Shown here: positions 1 through 8,452 of the stretch, piece by piece | Position numbering within the stretch: the first letter of the stretch is position 1 | Layout: each line of letters starts with the position of its first letter | From: Oleiagrimonas sp. C23AA | GTDB taxonomy: Bacteria; Pseudomonadota; Gammaproteobacteria; Xanthomonadales; Rhodanobacteraceae | NCBI RefSeq assembly: GCF_011759385.1 | Contig: NZ_JAARLY010000004.1 | Location: forward strand, 124,001-188,000 | DNA: 64,000 nt | Direction: 5' to 3' | The notes under the pieces: model-generated | Seen by the model: the letters and a program-made list of their open reading frames with translations, nothing else | Databases searched by the model: none | What the model was told of the DNA's origin: nothing | Translations under genes and position numbers: made by a program

Positions 1-582
1 GCGCAGCGCCTCGATCATGGAGCCGACGAACTGCTCCGAACGCAGGTACAGCACCTTGGTGTCGGGGTTGAGTTCGCGGATCAGGTTGCCGGCCGCATGC
101 ATCAGATGGGTCTTGCCCAGGCCGGTGCCGCCATAAAGCAGCAACGGGTTGTAGGCGCGGCCCGGGTTCTGCGCCACCTGCATGGCGGCGGCCTTGCCCA
201 GCTGGTTGGACTTGCCTTCGACGAAGGTTTCGAAGGTGTAGTGCGGGTCCAGGTTGTGGATGTGCGCCGGCTCCGGCGGTGGCGCCGGACGTGCGGCGCC
301 GGCCAGCGGCCGCATCGGCGCGCTGGCCGGTACAGTGCGCGCACTGGTCGAGCCGACACCCATGCGCACCGGCACGTCGTGCCCGCGTATGTGTGCAAGA
401 ACGCTGAGGATGTGCGGCAAGTGTTCGTTGCGCACGACATCCAGCGTATAGGCGTTGGGCGCGTACAGGTGCAGGCCTTCGGTGTCCTCGCGCGCCTGCA
501 ACGGCATCAGCCAGGTATGCAGGTCCTCCGCGCTGATTTCGCCTTCCAGCCGCTCCAGACAGCGCCGCCAAAGATCGCTCAT
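1..582 (-). CDS. dnaA: Chromosomal replication initiator DnaA (5' part, cut by the window edge)
   Basis: ATP-dependent initiator that opens the replication origin. Reading the minus strand from the ATG at 582 gives 194 residues beginning MSDLWRRCLERLEGEIS, the usual DnaA domain I start. A Pro/Ala-rich linker (about residues 85-105) follows, then the start of the AAA+ domain with LDPHYTFETFVEGKSN and the Walker A motif GGTGLGKTH (about residues 151-159). The gene runs off the left edge, so Walker B and the DNA-binding domain IV are not visible. It is divergent from rpmH, the common gammaproteobacterial arrangement. No cluster of DnaA boxes is visible in the 185 bp between them, so the origin is more likely on the dnaN side, outside the window. 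Confidence 0.97.
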   Translation of the reverse strand, partial: MSDLWRRCLERLEGEISAEDLHTWLMPLQAREDTEGLHLYAPNAYTLDVVRNEHLPHILSVLAHIRGHDVPVRMGVGSTSARTVPASAPMRPLAGAARPAPPPEPAHIHNLDPHYTFETFVEGKSNQLGKAAAMQVAQNPGRAYNPLLLYGGTGLGKTHLMHAAGNLIRELNPDTKVLYLRSEQFVGSMIEALR

Positions 583-699
583 GAAACCTCTATCCGGATA
601 AAGGGCGTGCGTGTGCACGCGTGGGGCGGGACACGAAAGTCTAGCAGGATGCGCCATGTACATTGTCGGTGCCAGTATCGGCGCATACCCCGCAAATAG

Positions 700-728
700 T
701 TGACAAAACGGCAAATGCTTCGCATAAT
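700..728 (+). promoter_or_regulatory. sigma70-type promoter of the rpmH-rnpA operon
   Basis: A perfect -35 TTGACA (700-705) is separated by 17 bp from -10 CATAAT (723-728). Transcription should start near 735, giving a leader of about 33 nt. A perfect Shine-Dalgarno AGGAGG lies at 757-762, five bases before the rpmH ATG. This is the clearest sigma70 promoter in the window and fits a highly expressed ribosomal protein gene. Confidence 0.85.
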
Positions 729-767
729 CCCGCGTCTTTTTCTCAATCACCTTTTCAGGAGGAAGCC

Positions 768-902
768 ATGAAGCGGACCTTCCAGCCCAGCAAGCTCAAG
801 CGCGCCCGCACGCACGGCTTTCGTGCCCGTATGCGTACGGCCGACGGCCGCAAGATCATCAACGCCCGTCGTGCCAAGGGCCGCAAGCGCCTGATCCCGT
901 AA
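768..902 (+). CDS. rpmH: 50S ribosomal protein L34
   Basis: Component of the large ribosomal subunit. The 44-residue, strongly basic product begins [20 protein letters not shown] and ends in GRKRLIP; its length and sequence are typical of bacterial L34. The start is fixed by AGGAGG at 757-762; a longer in-frame reading from 663 has no ribosome site and adds nothing conserved. It is the first gene of the rpmH-rnpA cluster, with 16 bp before rnpA, and is driven by the TTGACA/CATAAT promoter just upstream. Confidence 0.98.
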   Translation: MKRTFQPSKLKRARTHGFRARMRTADGRKIINARRAKGRKRLIP

Positions 903-918
903 GACAAGGCGTTTGTTG

Positions 919-1299
919 ATGTGCGACGCAGGCCTGCCGCGCGAGGCGCGGCTCCGCCGCGCCGCTGATTTTGCCGCCCTGCGTCACAGCGCCGGCCGGC
1001 TGTCCAGCGGATCGTTCCGGATCCGCTTCGGCAGCAATGAGGCCGGCGTTGCGCGTCTGGGCCTTGCGATCTCCAAGCGCGTTTCCAAGCGTGCCGTGGA
1101 CCGCAACCGCATCAAGCGCGTGATCCGTGAATCGTTTCGTTACGCACGCCTTGATTTGCCCGCGGTCGACATCCTGGTCATGGCCCGTGAATCGGCCCGG
1201 GATGCCGACCTGGCCACGCTGCGCGACGAACTGACGCGCCTGTGGAAGAAGCTTTCCACGTTGAAGGTGCCGCCAAGGCCCGGCAAAATCGCGCGCTGA
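919..1299 (+). CDS. rnpA: Ribonuclease P protein component
   Basis: Protein cofactor of RNase P, which trims the 5' leader of pre-tRNAs together with the RnpB RNA. The 126-residue basic protein contains the family signature around RVSKRAVDRNRIKRVIRESFR (about residues 54-74), which binds the catalytic RNA. The ATG at 919 is preferred; two TTG codons directly upstream (913, 916) are in frame but give no extra conserved sequence. It is cotranscribed with rpmH. A perfect 8-bp inverted repeat (1307-1314 with 1327-1334) lies in the 88-bp gap before yidC. No yidD reading frame is present in that gap, unlike in E. coli. Confidence 0.95.
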   Translation: MCDAGLPREARLRRAADFAALRHSAGRLSSGSFRIRFGSNEAGVARLGLAISKRVSKRAVDRNRIKRVIRESFRYARLDLPAVDILVMARESARDADLATLRDELTRLWKKLSTLKVPPRPGKIAR

Positions 1300-1387
1300 C
1301 CCTCGCTCGTCCCGCGCCGCCGCGGTCGGGACGAACCACCGCTCTGGCTGCCATGCCGCACGGTGCTCCAACCGGATCCTTCCCGCG

Positions 1388-3139
1388 ATGAATCAAACCC
1401 GCACGTTCCTTGTCCTGGTGCTGCTTTTCGTGGCGTATCTGCTGTGGAACCAGTGGGAGAACGATTACGCCCGCCCGGCCGCCACGCCGACGCCCAGCGC
1501 GCAGACCGATCAGGGTGCGCCCAGCAAGGCGTCCGCCAGCAACGGCGACGTGCCCGATGCCGGCAGCGCGGCCACACCCAGCGTGCCGACCGACGAGCAG
1601 GCCAGTGCCAGCACGCCCAGTGCACCGGGCGCCAGTGCCAAGCCGTCCAGCCATGGCCAGCTGGTTACGGTCAGCACGCCGCTGCTGCGCCTGACCATCG
1701 ACACCCGCGGCGGCTCGATCATCAAGGCGGAATTGCTGGGCTACCCCAAAACGCTGAAATCCACTGAGTCGGTGCACCTGCTCGACGATCAGGCCGACAG
1801 CTTCTTTGTGGCCCAGAGTGGCCTGATCAGTGCGCATGATGCCGCGCCCGATCATCGCGCCATGTTCCACGCCGAGAAGACCGACTACCAGATGGGGCCG
1901 GGCGCCAAGACGCTGGTGGTGCCGCTGACCTGGACCAATGGCCAGGGCCTGACCGTGACCAAGCGCTACGTGCTCACGCGCGGCAGCTATCAGGTGCAGC
2001 TGCAGCAGCAGATCGACAACCACGGCAGCGCCACCTGGACCGGCAACGCCTACCGCCAGCTGCAGCGGGTCGTTCCGCCGAAAAAGAAATACAGCAATTT
2101 CCTGGAACGCTATTCGGACCAGTCTCACTACAGCTTCTTCGGTGCAGCCTGGTACAGCCCGGGTGACAAGTTCAGCAAGCTGGCTTTCGACAAGTTTGGC
2201 GAGGATCCACTCAAGCGCGACATCACCGGCGGCTGGCTGGCGATGGTGCAGCACTATTTCATGACCGCCTGGATTCCGCCCAAGGGCGAGCGCGATGCCT
2301 ACGCCAGCGCCACGCTCAACAAGGGGGCGGGCAAGCCGCGCTATCTGGTGCGTGCGATCGGTCCGCAGATCAGTGTAGCGCCGGGCAAGCAGGCCACCAG
2401 CCACGCGCGTCTGTATGTCGGACCCAAGCTGCGCGACCGTCTGGCTGCCGTGGCGCCGGGCATGGATCTGGCGGTCGATTACGGCTTCTTCACCGTGGTC
2501 GCCGTGCCGCTGCACTGGGTGCTGGACCACTTCCACGCCCTGACCGGCAACTGGGGTGTGGCCATCATCCTGCTGGTGCTGCTGATCAACGTCATCTTCT
2601 ACAAGGCCAACGAGGCCCAGTACAAGTCGGCCGCCAAGATGCGCAAGCTCAAGCCGCGCATGGATTCGCTCAAGGAGCGTTACGGCGACGACAAGCAGAA
2701 GATGCAGCAGGCCATGATGGAGCTGTACAAGAAGGAGAAGATCAATCCCGTGGCCGGCTGCTGGCCGATGCTGATCCAGATTCCGGTGTTCTTCGCCCTG
2801 TACACGGTGCTGCGCGAGAGCGTGGAGCTGCGCCAGGCGCCGTTCTTCGGCTGGATTCACGATCTTTCCGCGGCCGATCCATACTTCGTGCTGCCGGTGC
2901 TGTACATGCTGATCATGCTGGCCACCCAGTTCATGATGCCCACGCAGCCGGGCATGGACCCGACCCAGCAGAAGATGATGCGCTTCATGCCCATCGCCTT
3001 CTCGGTGATCTTCGCCTTCTTCCCGGCCGGCCTGGTGCTGTACTACACCGTCAACAGCCTTTGCCGCCTGGGTATGCAGTGGTGGATCACGCGCCGCATC
3101 GAGCGCGGTGACGACACCAAGCGGCTGAAGAAAGCCTAA
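1388..3139 (+). CDS. yidC: Membrane protein insertase YidC (Oxa1 family)
   Basis: Inserts and folds inner-membrane proteins, alone or with SecYEG. The 583-residue protein has an N-terminal membrane anchor (MNQTRTFLVLVLLFVAYLLW) and a low-complexity Ala/Pro/Ser linker (about 25-85). A large periplasmic beta-sandwich domain (about 90-360) follows, then the conserved C-terminal 60KD-IMP domain, whose segments include NWGVAIILLVLLINVIF and FPAGLVLYYTVNSL. Length and order match gammaproteobacterial YidC. It lies between rnpA and mnmE on the same strand, with a GC hairpin (3153-3177) between it and mnmE. Confidence 0.98.
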   Translation: MNQTRTFLVLVLLFVAYLLWNQWENDYARPAATPTPSAQTDQGAPSKASASNGDVPDAGSAATPSVPTDEQASASTPSAPGASAKPSSHGQLVTVSTPLLRLTIDTRGGSIIKAELLGYPKTLKSTESVHLLDDQADSFFVAQSGLISAHDAAPDHRAMFHAEKTDYQMGPGAKTLVVPLTWTNGQGLTVTKRYVLTRGSYQVQLQQQIDNHGSATWTGNAYRQLQRVVPPKKKYSNFLERYSDQSHYSFFGAAWYSPGDKFSKLAFDKFGEDPLKRDITGGWLAMVQHYFMTAWIPPKGERDAYASATLNKGAGKPRYLVRAIGPQISVAPGKQATSHARLYVGPKLRDRLAAVAPGMDLAVDYGFFTVVAVPLHWVLDHFHALTGNWGVAIILLVLLINVIFYKANEAQYKSAAKMRKLKPRMDSLKERYGDDKQKMQQAMMELYKKEKINPVAGCWPMLIQIPVFFALYTVLRESVELRQAPFFGWIHDLSAADPYFVLPVLYMLIMLATQFMMPTQPGMDPTQQKMMRFMPIAFSVIFAFFPAGLVLYYTVNSLCRLGMQWWITRRIERGDDTKRLKKA

Positions 3140-3152
3140 GCAGAAATCCGGC

Positions 3153-3177
3153 GCGGGCCACCTTCACGGTGGCCCGC
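3153..3177 (+). terminator. Perfect 10-bp hairpin between yidC and mnmE
   Basis: GCGGGCCACC (3153-3162) pairs perfectly with GGTGGCCCGC (3168-3177) around a 5-base loop. Only a short, mixed T-rich stretch follows, so it may be a weak terminator or an mRNA-stabilising hairpin. Confidence 0.55.
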
Positions 3178-3205
3178 TTCGTATCCGGCCCAGAGACCAC
3201 AACCT

Positions 3206-4564
3206 GTGAGCCCAAGTCCCGATCCGCACACCGAGACCATCGCCGCCATCGCCACCGCACCCGGTGCCGGCGGGGTGGGCATCGTGCGCGTGTCCGGTCC
3301 GCGCGCGGCGGACATCGCCAACGCCATGCTGGGTCATGCACCCACGCCGCGCCACGCGCACTTCGCCGCCTTTCGCCAGGCTGACGGCGCGCTGATCGAC
3401 CGCGGCCTGGTGCTGTACTTCCCGGCGCCGAACTCCTACACCGGCGAACACGTGCTGGAGCTGCAGGGCCATGGCAGCGTGATCACCTTGGATAGTCTGC
3501 TGCGCCGCGTATGCGTGCTGGGCGCACGGCTGGCGCGTCCAGGTGAATTTACCGAACGCGCATTCCTGAACGGCAAGCTGGATCTGGCCCAGGCCGAGGC
3601 CGTGGCCGACCTGATCGCGGCGCGCTCGCAGAGCGCGGCCCGCGCCGCGCTGGGCTCGCTGGAAGGCGTCTTCTCACGCCGCGTGCAGGCACTGCTCGAG
3701 GCCTTGATCGCGCTGCGTGTGCATGTCGAGGCCGCGATCGATTTCCCCGAAGAGGAGATCGACTTCCTCGCCGATCCGGTAATCGGCCAGCAGCTGGGCG
3801 AACTTCGCCAGCAGTTGCAGACTCTGCTGACCGAGGCGCGCCGTGGCCTGCGCTTGAACGATGGCCTGCGCGTGGCCATCGTCGGGCGGCCCAACGTCGG
3901 CAAGTCCAGCCTGCTCAATGCCCTGGCCGGCGCCGATCGCGCCATCGTCACCGAGATCGCCGGCACCACTCGCGACGTGCTGCGTGAACAACTGGTGTTC
4001 GATGGCGTGGCGGTGGAACTGATCGACACCGCCGGTCTTCGCGACAGCGACGACCCGGTCGAGCGAGAAGGTGTGCGCCGCGCCCGCGCGCAGCTGGAAC
4101 ATGCCGATGTCGCCCTGCTGGTCACCGACGCGGAAAACCTTCAGGGCGACATCGCCGCGCTCGAGGCCCTGCCCGCCACGCCGCAGCGGCTGGTGGTGAT
4201 CAACAAGATCGACCGCGACGGCGGCTCGCCCGGTCGCGATGTCGAAAAGCGCGAGCTGCTGCGCCTTTCCGCGCAAAGCGGTGTTGGCCTGGACACCTTG
4301 CGCGAGGCGCTGCGCGAATTGGCTGGCGGTGGTCAGGACGAGGCCTCTGGTGGTGCCTTCAGCGCCCGCCGCCGCCACGTACTGGCGCTGGAGGCGGTCG
4401 ACACGCACTTGGCGCTCACCGACGAGGTGCTGGCCGCTGGCGCCGGCGAACTGGCCGCCGAAGAGCTGCGTCAGGCGCAGCAGGCGCTCGCCGAAATCAC
4501 CGGCGAATTTCATTCCGACGATCTGCTTGGTGCCATTTTCTCCTCGTTTTGTATCGGCAAATAA
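3206..4564 (+). CDS. mnmE: tRNA modification GTPase MnmE (TrmE)
   Basis: With MnmG it installs the carboxymethylaminomethyl group at the wobble uridine of several tRNAs. The 452-residue protein has the N-terminal folate-binding domain (TIAAIATAPGAGGVGIVRVSG) and a central helical domain. The G domain carries G1 GRPNVGKSSLLNAL (about 226-239), GTTRD, DTAGLRD and NKID. The protein ends in the invariant FCIGK, whose cysteine is functional. The start is a GTG at 3206. It follows yidC on the same strand, as in most gammaproteobacteria. Confidence 0.98.
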   Translation: MSPSPDPHTETIAAIATAPGAGGVGIVRVSGPRAADIANAMLGHAPTPRHAHFAAFRQADGALIDRGLVLYFPAPNSYTGEHVLELQGHGSVITLDSLLRRVCVLGARLARPGEFTERAFLNGKLDLAQAEAVADLIAARSQSAARAALGSLEGVFSRRVQALLEALIALRVHVEAAIDFPEEEIDFLADPVIGQQLGELRQQLQTLLTEARRGLRLNDGLRVAIVGRPNVGKSSLLNALAGADRAIVTEIAGTTRDVLREQLVFDGVAVELIDTAGLRDSDDPVEREGVRRARAQLEHADVALLVTDAENLQGDIAALEALPATPQRLVVINKIDRDGGSPGRDVEKRELLRLSAQSGVGLDTLREALRELAGGGQDEASGGAFSARRRHVLALEAVDTHLALTDEVLAAGAGELAAEELRQAQQALAEITGEFHSDDLLGAIFSSFCIGK

Positions 4565-4650
4565 GCGCCGTTCCGAGTGCGCGACAGCAGCTCGCCCGCT
4601 GCGTCATACTCTGAGGCTATCGCTTTCCGAGACGGCATAAGGAGTGGGCC

Positions 4651-5598
4651 ATGCACCTGTGGAATCGCTGCACACGCATGTTGGCGTGCCTGGGCCTGGT
4701 GGCGTTGGCGGCGCCGGTTTACGCCAGCGCACCCATGGCCGGCACGCAGGCGCCGGGCTTTTACCGCCTGATGCTGGGCCACGATGAAATCACGGCCCTC
4801 TCCGATGCCACCGGGCCCAGCCGTACCGACCGCCTGATGAGCGATCCGGCCAAGGCGCTGGCGGTGTTGAAGGCCGATCATGAAGGCTCGCCGGTGATCT
4901 CCTCGGTCAACGCTTTTCTGGTCAACACGGGCAAGCACCTGATCCTGATTGATACCGGCACCGGCGGCAATCTGTTGAACAATCTTCGCGCATCCGGCTA
5001 TGCACCGGACCAGATCGACGCGGTGCTGATCACGCACATGCACAGCGATCACATTGGCGGCTTGAGCAAGGACGGCCACGCCGTGTTTCCCAATGCCACC
5101 GTGTATATCAATCGTCGCGATACCAGCTACTGGCTGAGCAAAGCGGAACAGGCCAGGCACCCTGAGCGCAGGAGCGCGTTCGAGGCAGCGCGCCGTTTGC
5201 TGGCGCCCTATGAAAAGAGCGGCCGACTGCATCCCTTCGATGGCGCGGCGCAGCTTTTTCCTGGCATTCGTACCGTGCCCGCCTATGGGCACACGCCCGG
5301 CCACACCGCCTACATGATCGAAAGCCAGGGCCAGAAGCTGCTGGCCTGGGGCGACATCGTGCATCTGGGTGAGGTGCAGTTTCCCCATCCGGATATGACC
5401 ATCAGCTACGATTCGAACCCGGCCGCGGCCGCGGTCACCCGCAAGCGACTGATGGCGCAGGCGGCAAGCCAGGGGTACCTGGTCGCCGGCGCGCATATCG
5501 CCTTTCCGGGCATTGGGCATGTGCGTGCGAAGGACCATGGCTATGCCTGGATTCCGCTGCGCTATAACGCCTCGGTGAAGACAGAAGCCACACCGTAA
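4651..5598 (+). CDS. Secreted metallo-beta-lactamase-fold hydrolase
   Basis: Probably an exported zinc hydrolase of the MBL superfamily. The 315-residue product begins with a signal peptide (about residues 1-26, ending near VYASA). It carries the metal motif H129-M-H131-S-D133-H134, then YGHTPGHT (His214/217), an Asp in WGDIVH (235) and a His near 282, as in dinuclear-zinc family members. The overall pattern resembles lactonase-like or AttM-like MBL proteins, so a periplasmic lactone or ester substrate is possible. This is inference and the substrate is unknown. Ribosome site AAGGAG precedes the ATG. It converges with the LysR gene at 5663. Confidence 0.85.
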   Translation: MHLWNRCTRMLACLGLVALAAPVYASAPMAGTQAPGFYRLMLGHDEITALSDATGPSRTDRLMSDPAKALAVLKADHEGSPVISSVNAFLVNTGKHLILIDTGTGGNLLNNLRASGYAPDQIDAVLITHMHSDHIGGLSKDGHAVFPNATVYINRRDTSYWLSKAEQARHPERRSAFEAARRLLAPYEKSGRLHPFDGAAQLFPGIRTVPAYGHTPGHTAYMIESQGQKLLAWGDIVHLGEVQFPHPDMTISYDSNPAAAAVTRKRLMAQAASQGYLVAGAHIAFPGIGHVRAKDHGYAWIPLRYNASVKTEATP

Positions 5599-5662
5599 GG
5601 TCCATGGGAAGTGATGATCGGACCGATAGACGGCTAGCGGTCTATCCATCGCCCCGCATCTT

Positions 5663-6544
5663 TCACGGCTGGCGCCAGGGCGTCTCCGACACGTGCTGGC
5701 ACAACCATGTGATCAGCTGACTGACCTTGGGCGCGCGATGGCGGCTGCGCGGCGTGACCAGCCATACCGCGCCGTCATTGGCGGCGAACGGCTCCAGCAC
5801 TGGCACCAGCGCGCCCTCTTCCAAGGCGTCTTCCACGTAGAAGTCGGGCAGCTGCGCCAAGCCCATGCCACGTCGCGCGGCGTCGACCAGGGCCAGGCCG
5901 GAGCTGGCCTGATAGTCGCCTTCCACCGTCAGCCGGCGGTCGTGGGCGAAGGACCATTGCGGCGAGGAGCCGATCAGACAGCGATGCCGGCGCAGGTCGG
6001 CCGGGCGCTGCGGCGTGCCATGCGCTTGCAGATACGCCGGCGCGGCGACCACATACAGCCGGCGCTGCCCCAGGCGGATCGCTTCCAGTCGATCGGTATC
6101 CACCGGACCGGTGCGCAGTGCCAGGTCGTAGCCGTGTTCGATCAGATCGACCACGCGGTTGGAAAAATCCATACGGATCTGCAGCTGCGGATGTCGCCTT
6201 GCAAAGACGTTGATGTGGGGCGCCACGTAGCGCTCGCCATAGGTGGTGGCCAGGCTGATGTGCAGCTCACCTTGGAGCGACTGCTGGAAACTGGCCAGTT
6301 CCGCCTCGGCGCTGTCGAAGCCGTGCAGCAGCTCGCTGACGCGGTCGTAATACACGCGCCCGGCTTCGGTCAGATGCAGGCGTCGTGTGGTGCGGTGCAG
6401 AAGCTGGGTGTCCAGCCTAGCCTCAAGCGCACGCACGGCGCGGCTGATAAACGCGGTCGACACGCCCTGCTCACGGGCGGCGGCGGAGAAGCTGCCCAGC
6501 CGCACGGCGGCCACAAATGCCTGCACTGGATCCCAGCTACGCAT
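5663..6544 (-). CDS. LysR-family transcriptional regulator
   Basis: A 293-residue LTTR with an N-terminal winged helix-turn-helix (VQAFVAAVRLGSFSAAAREQGVSTAFISRAVRALEARL, about residues 8-45) and a C-terminal periplasmic-binding-type effector domain. The effector domain resembles those of CrgA/DmlR-type regulators (YVAPHINVFARRHPQLQIRMDFSNRVVDLI). It is divergent from frmA, with 133 bp between the starts. By LTTR habit it may control frmA or itself, but no clear T-N11-A site stands out. Its inducer is unknown. Confidence 0.9.
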   Translation of the reverse strand: MRSWDPVQAFVAAVRLGSFSAAAREQGVSTAFISRAVRALEARLDTQLLHRTTRRLHLTEAGRVYYDRVSELLHGFDSAEAELASFQQSLQGELHISLATTYGERYVAPHINVFARRHPQLQIRMDFSNRVVDLIEHGYDLALRTGPVDTDRLEAIRLGQRRLYVVAAPAYLQAHGTPQRPADLRRHRCLIGSSPQWSFAHDRRLTVEGDYQASSGLALVDAARRGMGLAQLPDFYVEDALEEGALVPVLEPFAANDGAVWLVTPRSRHRAPKVSQLITWLCQHVSETPWRQP

Positions 6545-6626
6545 CGATTATTGCTGTCCTGCAAAGCTGCTTGGCCATTCAAGGCGCTAATCATTGCCGC
6601 GCGCGCGCTCTACACTGGGCGCTTGA

Positions 6627-7790
<1,164 letters not shown>

Positions 7791-7812
7791 TTGCCGGCAA
7801 TGGATGCGGATT

Positions 7813-7855
7813 CAAATGAGAACGGTTGTCATTTGCTATCCGTAACCTCTACACT
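7813..7855 (+). promoter_or_regulatory. Fur-box-like palindrome overlapping a promoter
   Basis: CAAATGAGAAC (7813-7823) faces GTTGTCATTTG (7825-7835) around a central G, with one mismatch in 11 bp. This is the form of an iron-responsive Fur box. A -35-like TTGTCA (7826-7831) lies inside it, and a -10-like TACACT (7850-7855) follows after 18 bp, so Fur binding would block RNA polymerase. It lies directly upstream of the DUF3325-DUF3649-PepSY genes, a cassette normally regulated by iron. Confidence 0.75.
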
Positions 7856-7872
7856 CTGAGCGCTCGAGAGTC

Positions 7873-7900
7873 GGCGCGCCCCAAGGCGGGCGCGCCTTTT
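7873..7900 (+). terminator. Terminator-like hairpin in the leader of the iron cassette
   Basis: GGCGCGCC (7873-7880) pairs with GGCGCGCC (7889-7896), followed by TTTT (7897-7900). It lies between the Fur-controlled promoter and the first gene (GTG at 7919). It could terminate frmA read-through, attenuate the cassette, or protect the 5' end of its mRNA. Confidence 0.55.
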
Positions 7901-7918
7901 CCGCCGCCGGAGTGATTC

Positions 7919-8188
7919 GTGAACCTGCTTGCCCTTGCCTGCATTGTGCTGGCCGTGACCGCGCTGTACCTGGGCTCGAGCCATCAGCGTCTGCTGCGCA
8001 CGCCGCGTCCGGCCTGGCGCTGGCTGGCGCTGCCGTTGGCCTTGCTGGGTGCGATGGCCTGGATTCAGGCCCACGGTCTGGCAGCGGGTATCGCCGGGCT
8101 GTTGTGTGCGGCCATGCTGGCGGCGGTGGGTCTGCCCTATCTTGGCTGGGCGCGTACACCGGCAACGGCGCCCCGGTCGCGGCGCTGA
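7919..8188 (+). CDS. DUF3325 family membrane protein of an iron-uptake cassette
   Basis: An 89-residue protein with three hydrophobic segments (about 3-20, 35-50 and 55-75) and a basic tail, matching the small DUF3325 proteins encoded beside PepSY reductases in siderophore loci. Its exact role is unknown. It may be a small subunit of the inner-membrane machinery that releases iron from siderophores, by analogy with the fpvGHJK genes of Pseudomonas. The start is a GTG at 7919 with GGAG at 7909-7912. Its TGA overlaps the next ATG (8186-8190), indicating translational coupling. It sits behind the Fur-box promoter. Confidence 0.75.
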   Translation: MNLLALACIVLAVTALYLGSSHQRLLRTPRPAWRWLALPLALLGAMAWIQAHGLAAGIAGLLCAAMLAAVGLPYLGWARTPATAPRSRR

Positions 8189-8451
8189 TGTGGTGGCGGT
8201 TTGCTGCGGGCGCCCTGCTTGGGCTGCCGGCTGCCGCGCTCTGGGTCGGCGTGCTGGCCTATCTTTGGCCCGGGCCGTGGCAGGCCGTGCTGATTCCGGC
8301 CATGGTGCTGCTGTTTCCGTTCTGGATGAGTGCATTGGCATTGGTGTTCAGCGCCGCCAGTGCCAGACGCGCCTGGGTCTGGATGCTGCTGGCCAATGGC
8401 AGTGGTTTCGGCCTGTTATGGCTGCTGCGCGATGTGGTGGGGCTGGTCTGA
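8188..8451 (+). CDS. DUF3649 family membrane protein of an iron-uptake cassette
   Basis: An 87-residue protein starting MWWRFAAGALLGLPAAALW, with three predicted membrane helices and little else, as in DUF3649 'iron uptake protein' members. The ATG at 8188 overlaps the stop of the DUF3325 gene, and its own stop is one base from the PepSY start, so the three genes form one tight operon. Its function is inferred only from the cassette: help with iron release or transfer at the inner membrane. A longer in-frame reading from 7912 is only a shadow of the DUF3325 gene. Confidence 0.75.
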   Translation: MWWRFAAGALLGLPAAALWVGVLAYLWPGPWQAVLIPAMVLLFPFWMSALALVFSAASARRAWVWMLLANGSGFGLLWLLRDVVGLV

Positions 8452-8452
8452 G

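Noticed and set aside
583-767. Possible replication origin between dnaA and rpmH
   Set aside because: Only one weak DnaA-box-like TTATCCGGA (7 of 9) is present and there is no cluster or AT-rich unwinding element. In Xanthomonads the origin is more likely on the dnaN side.
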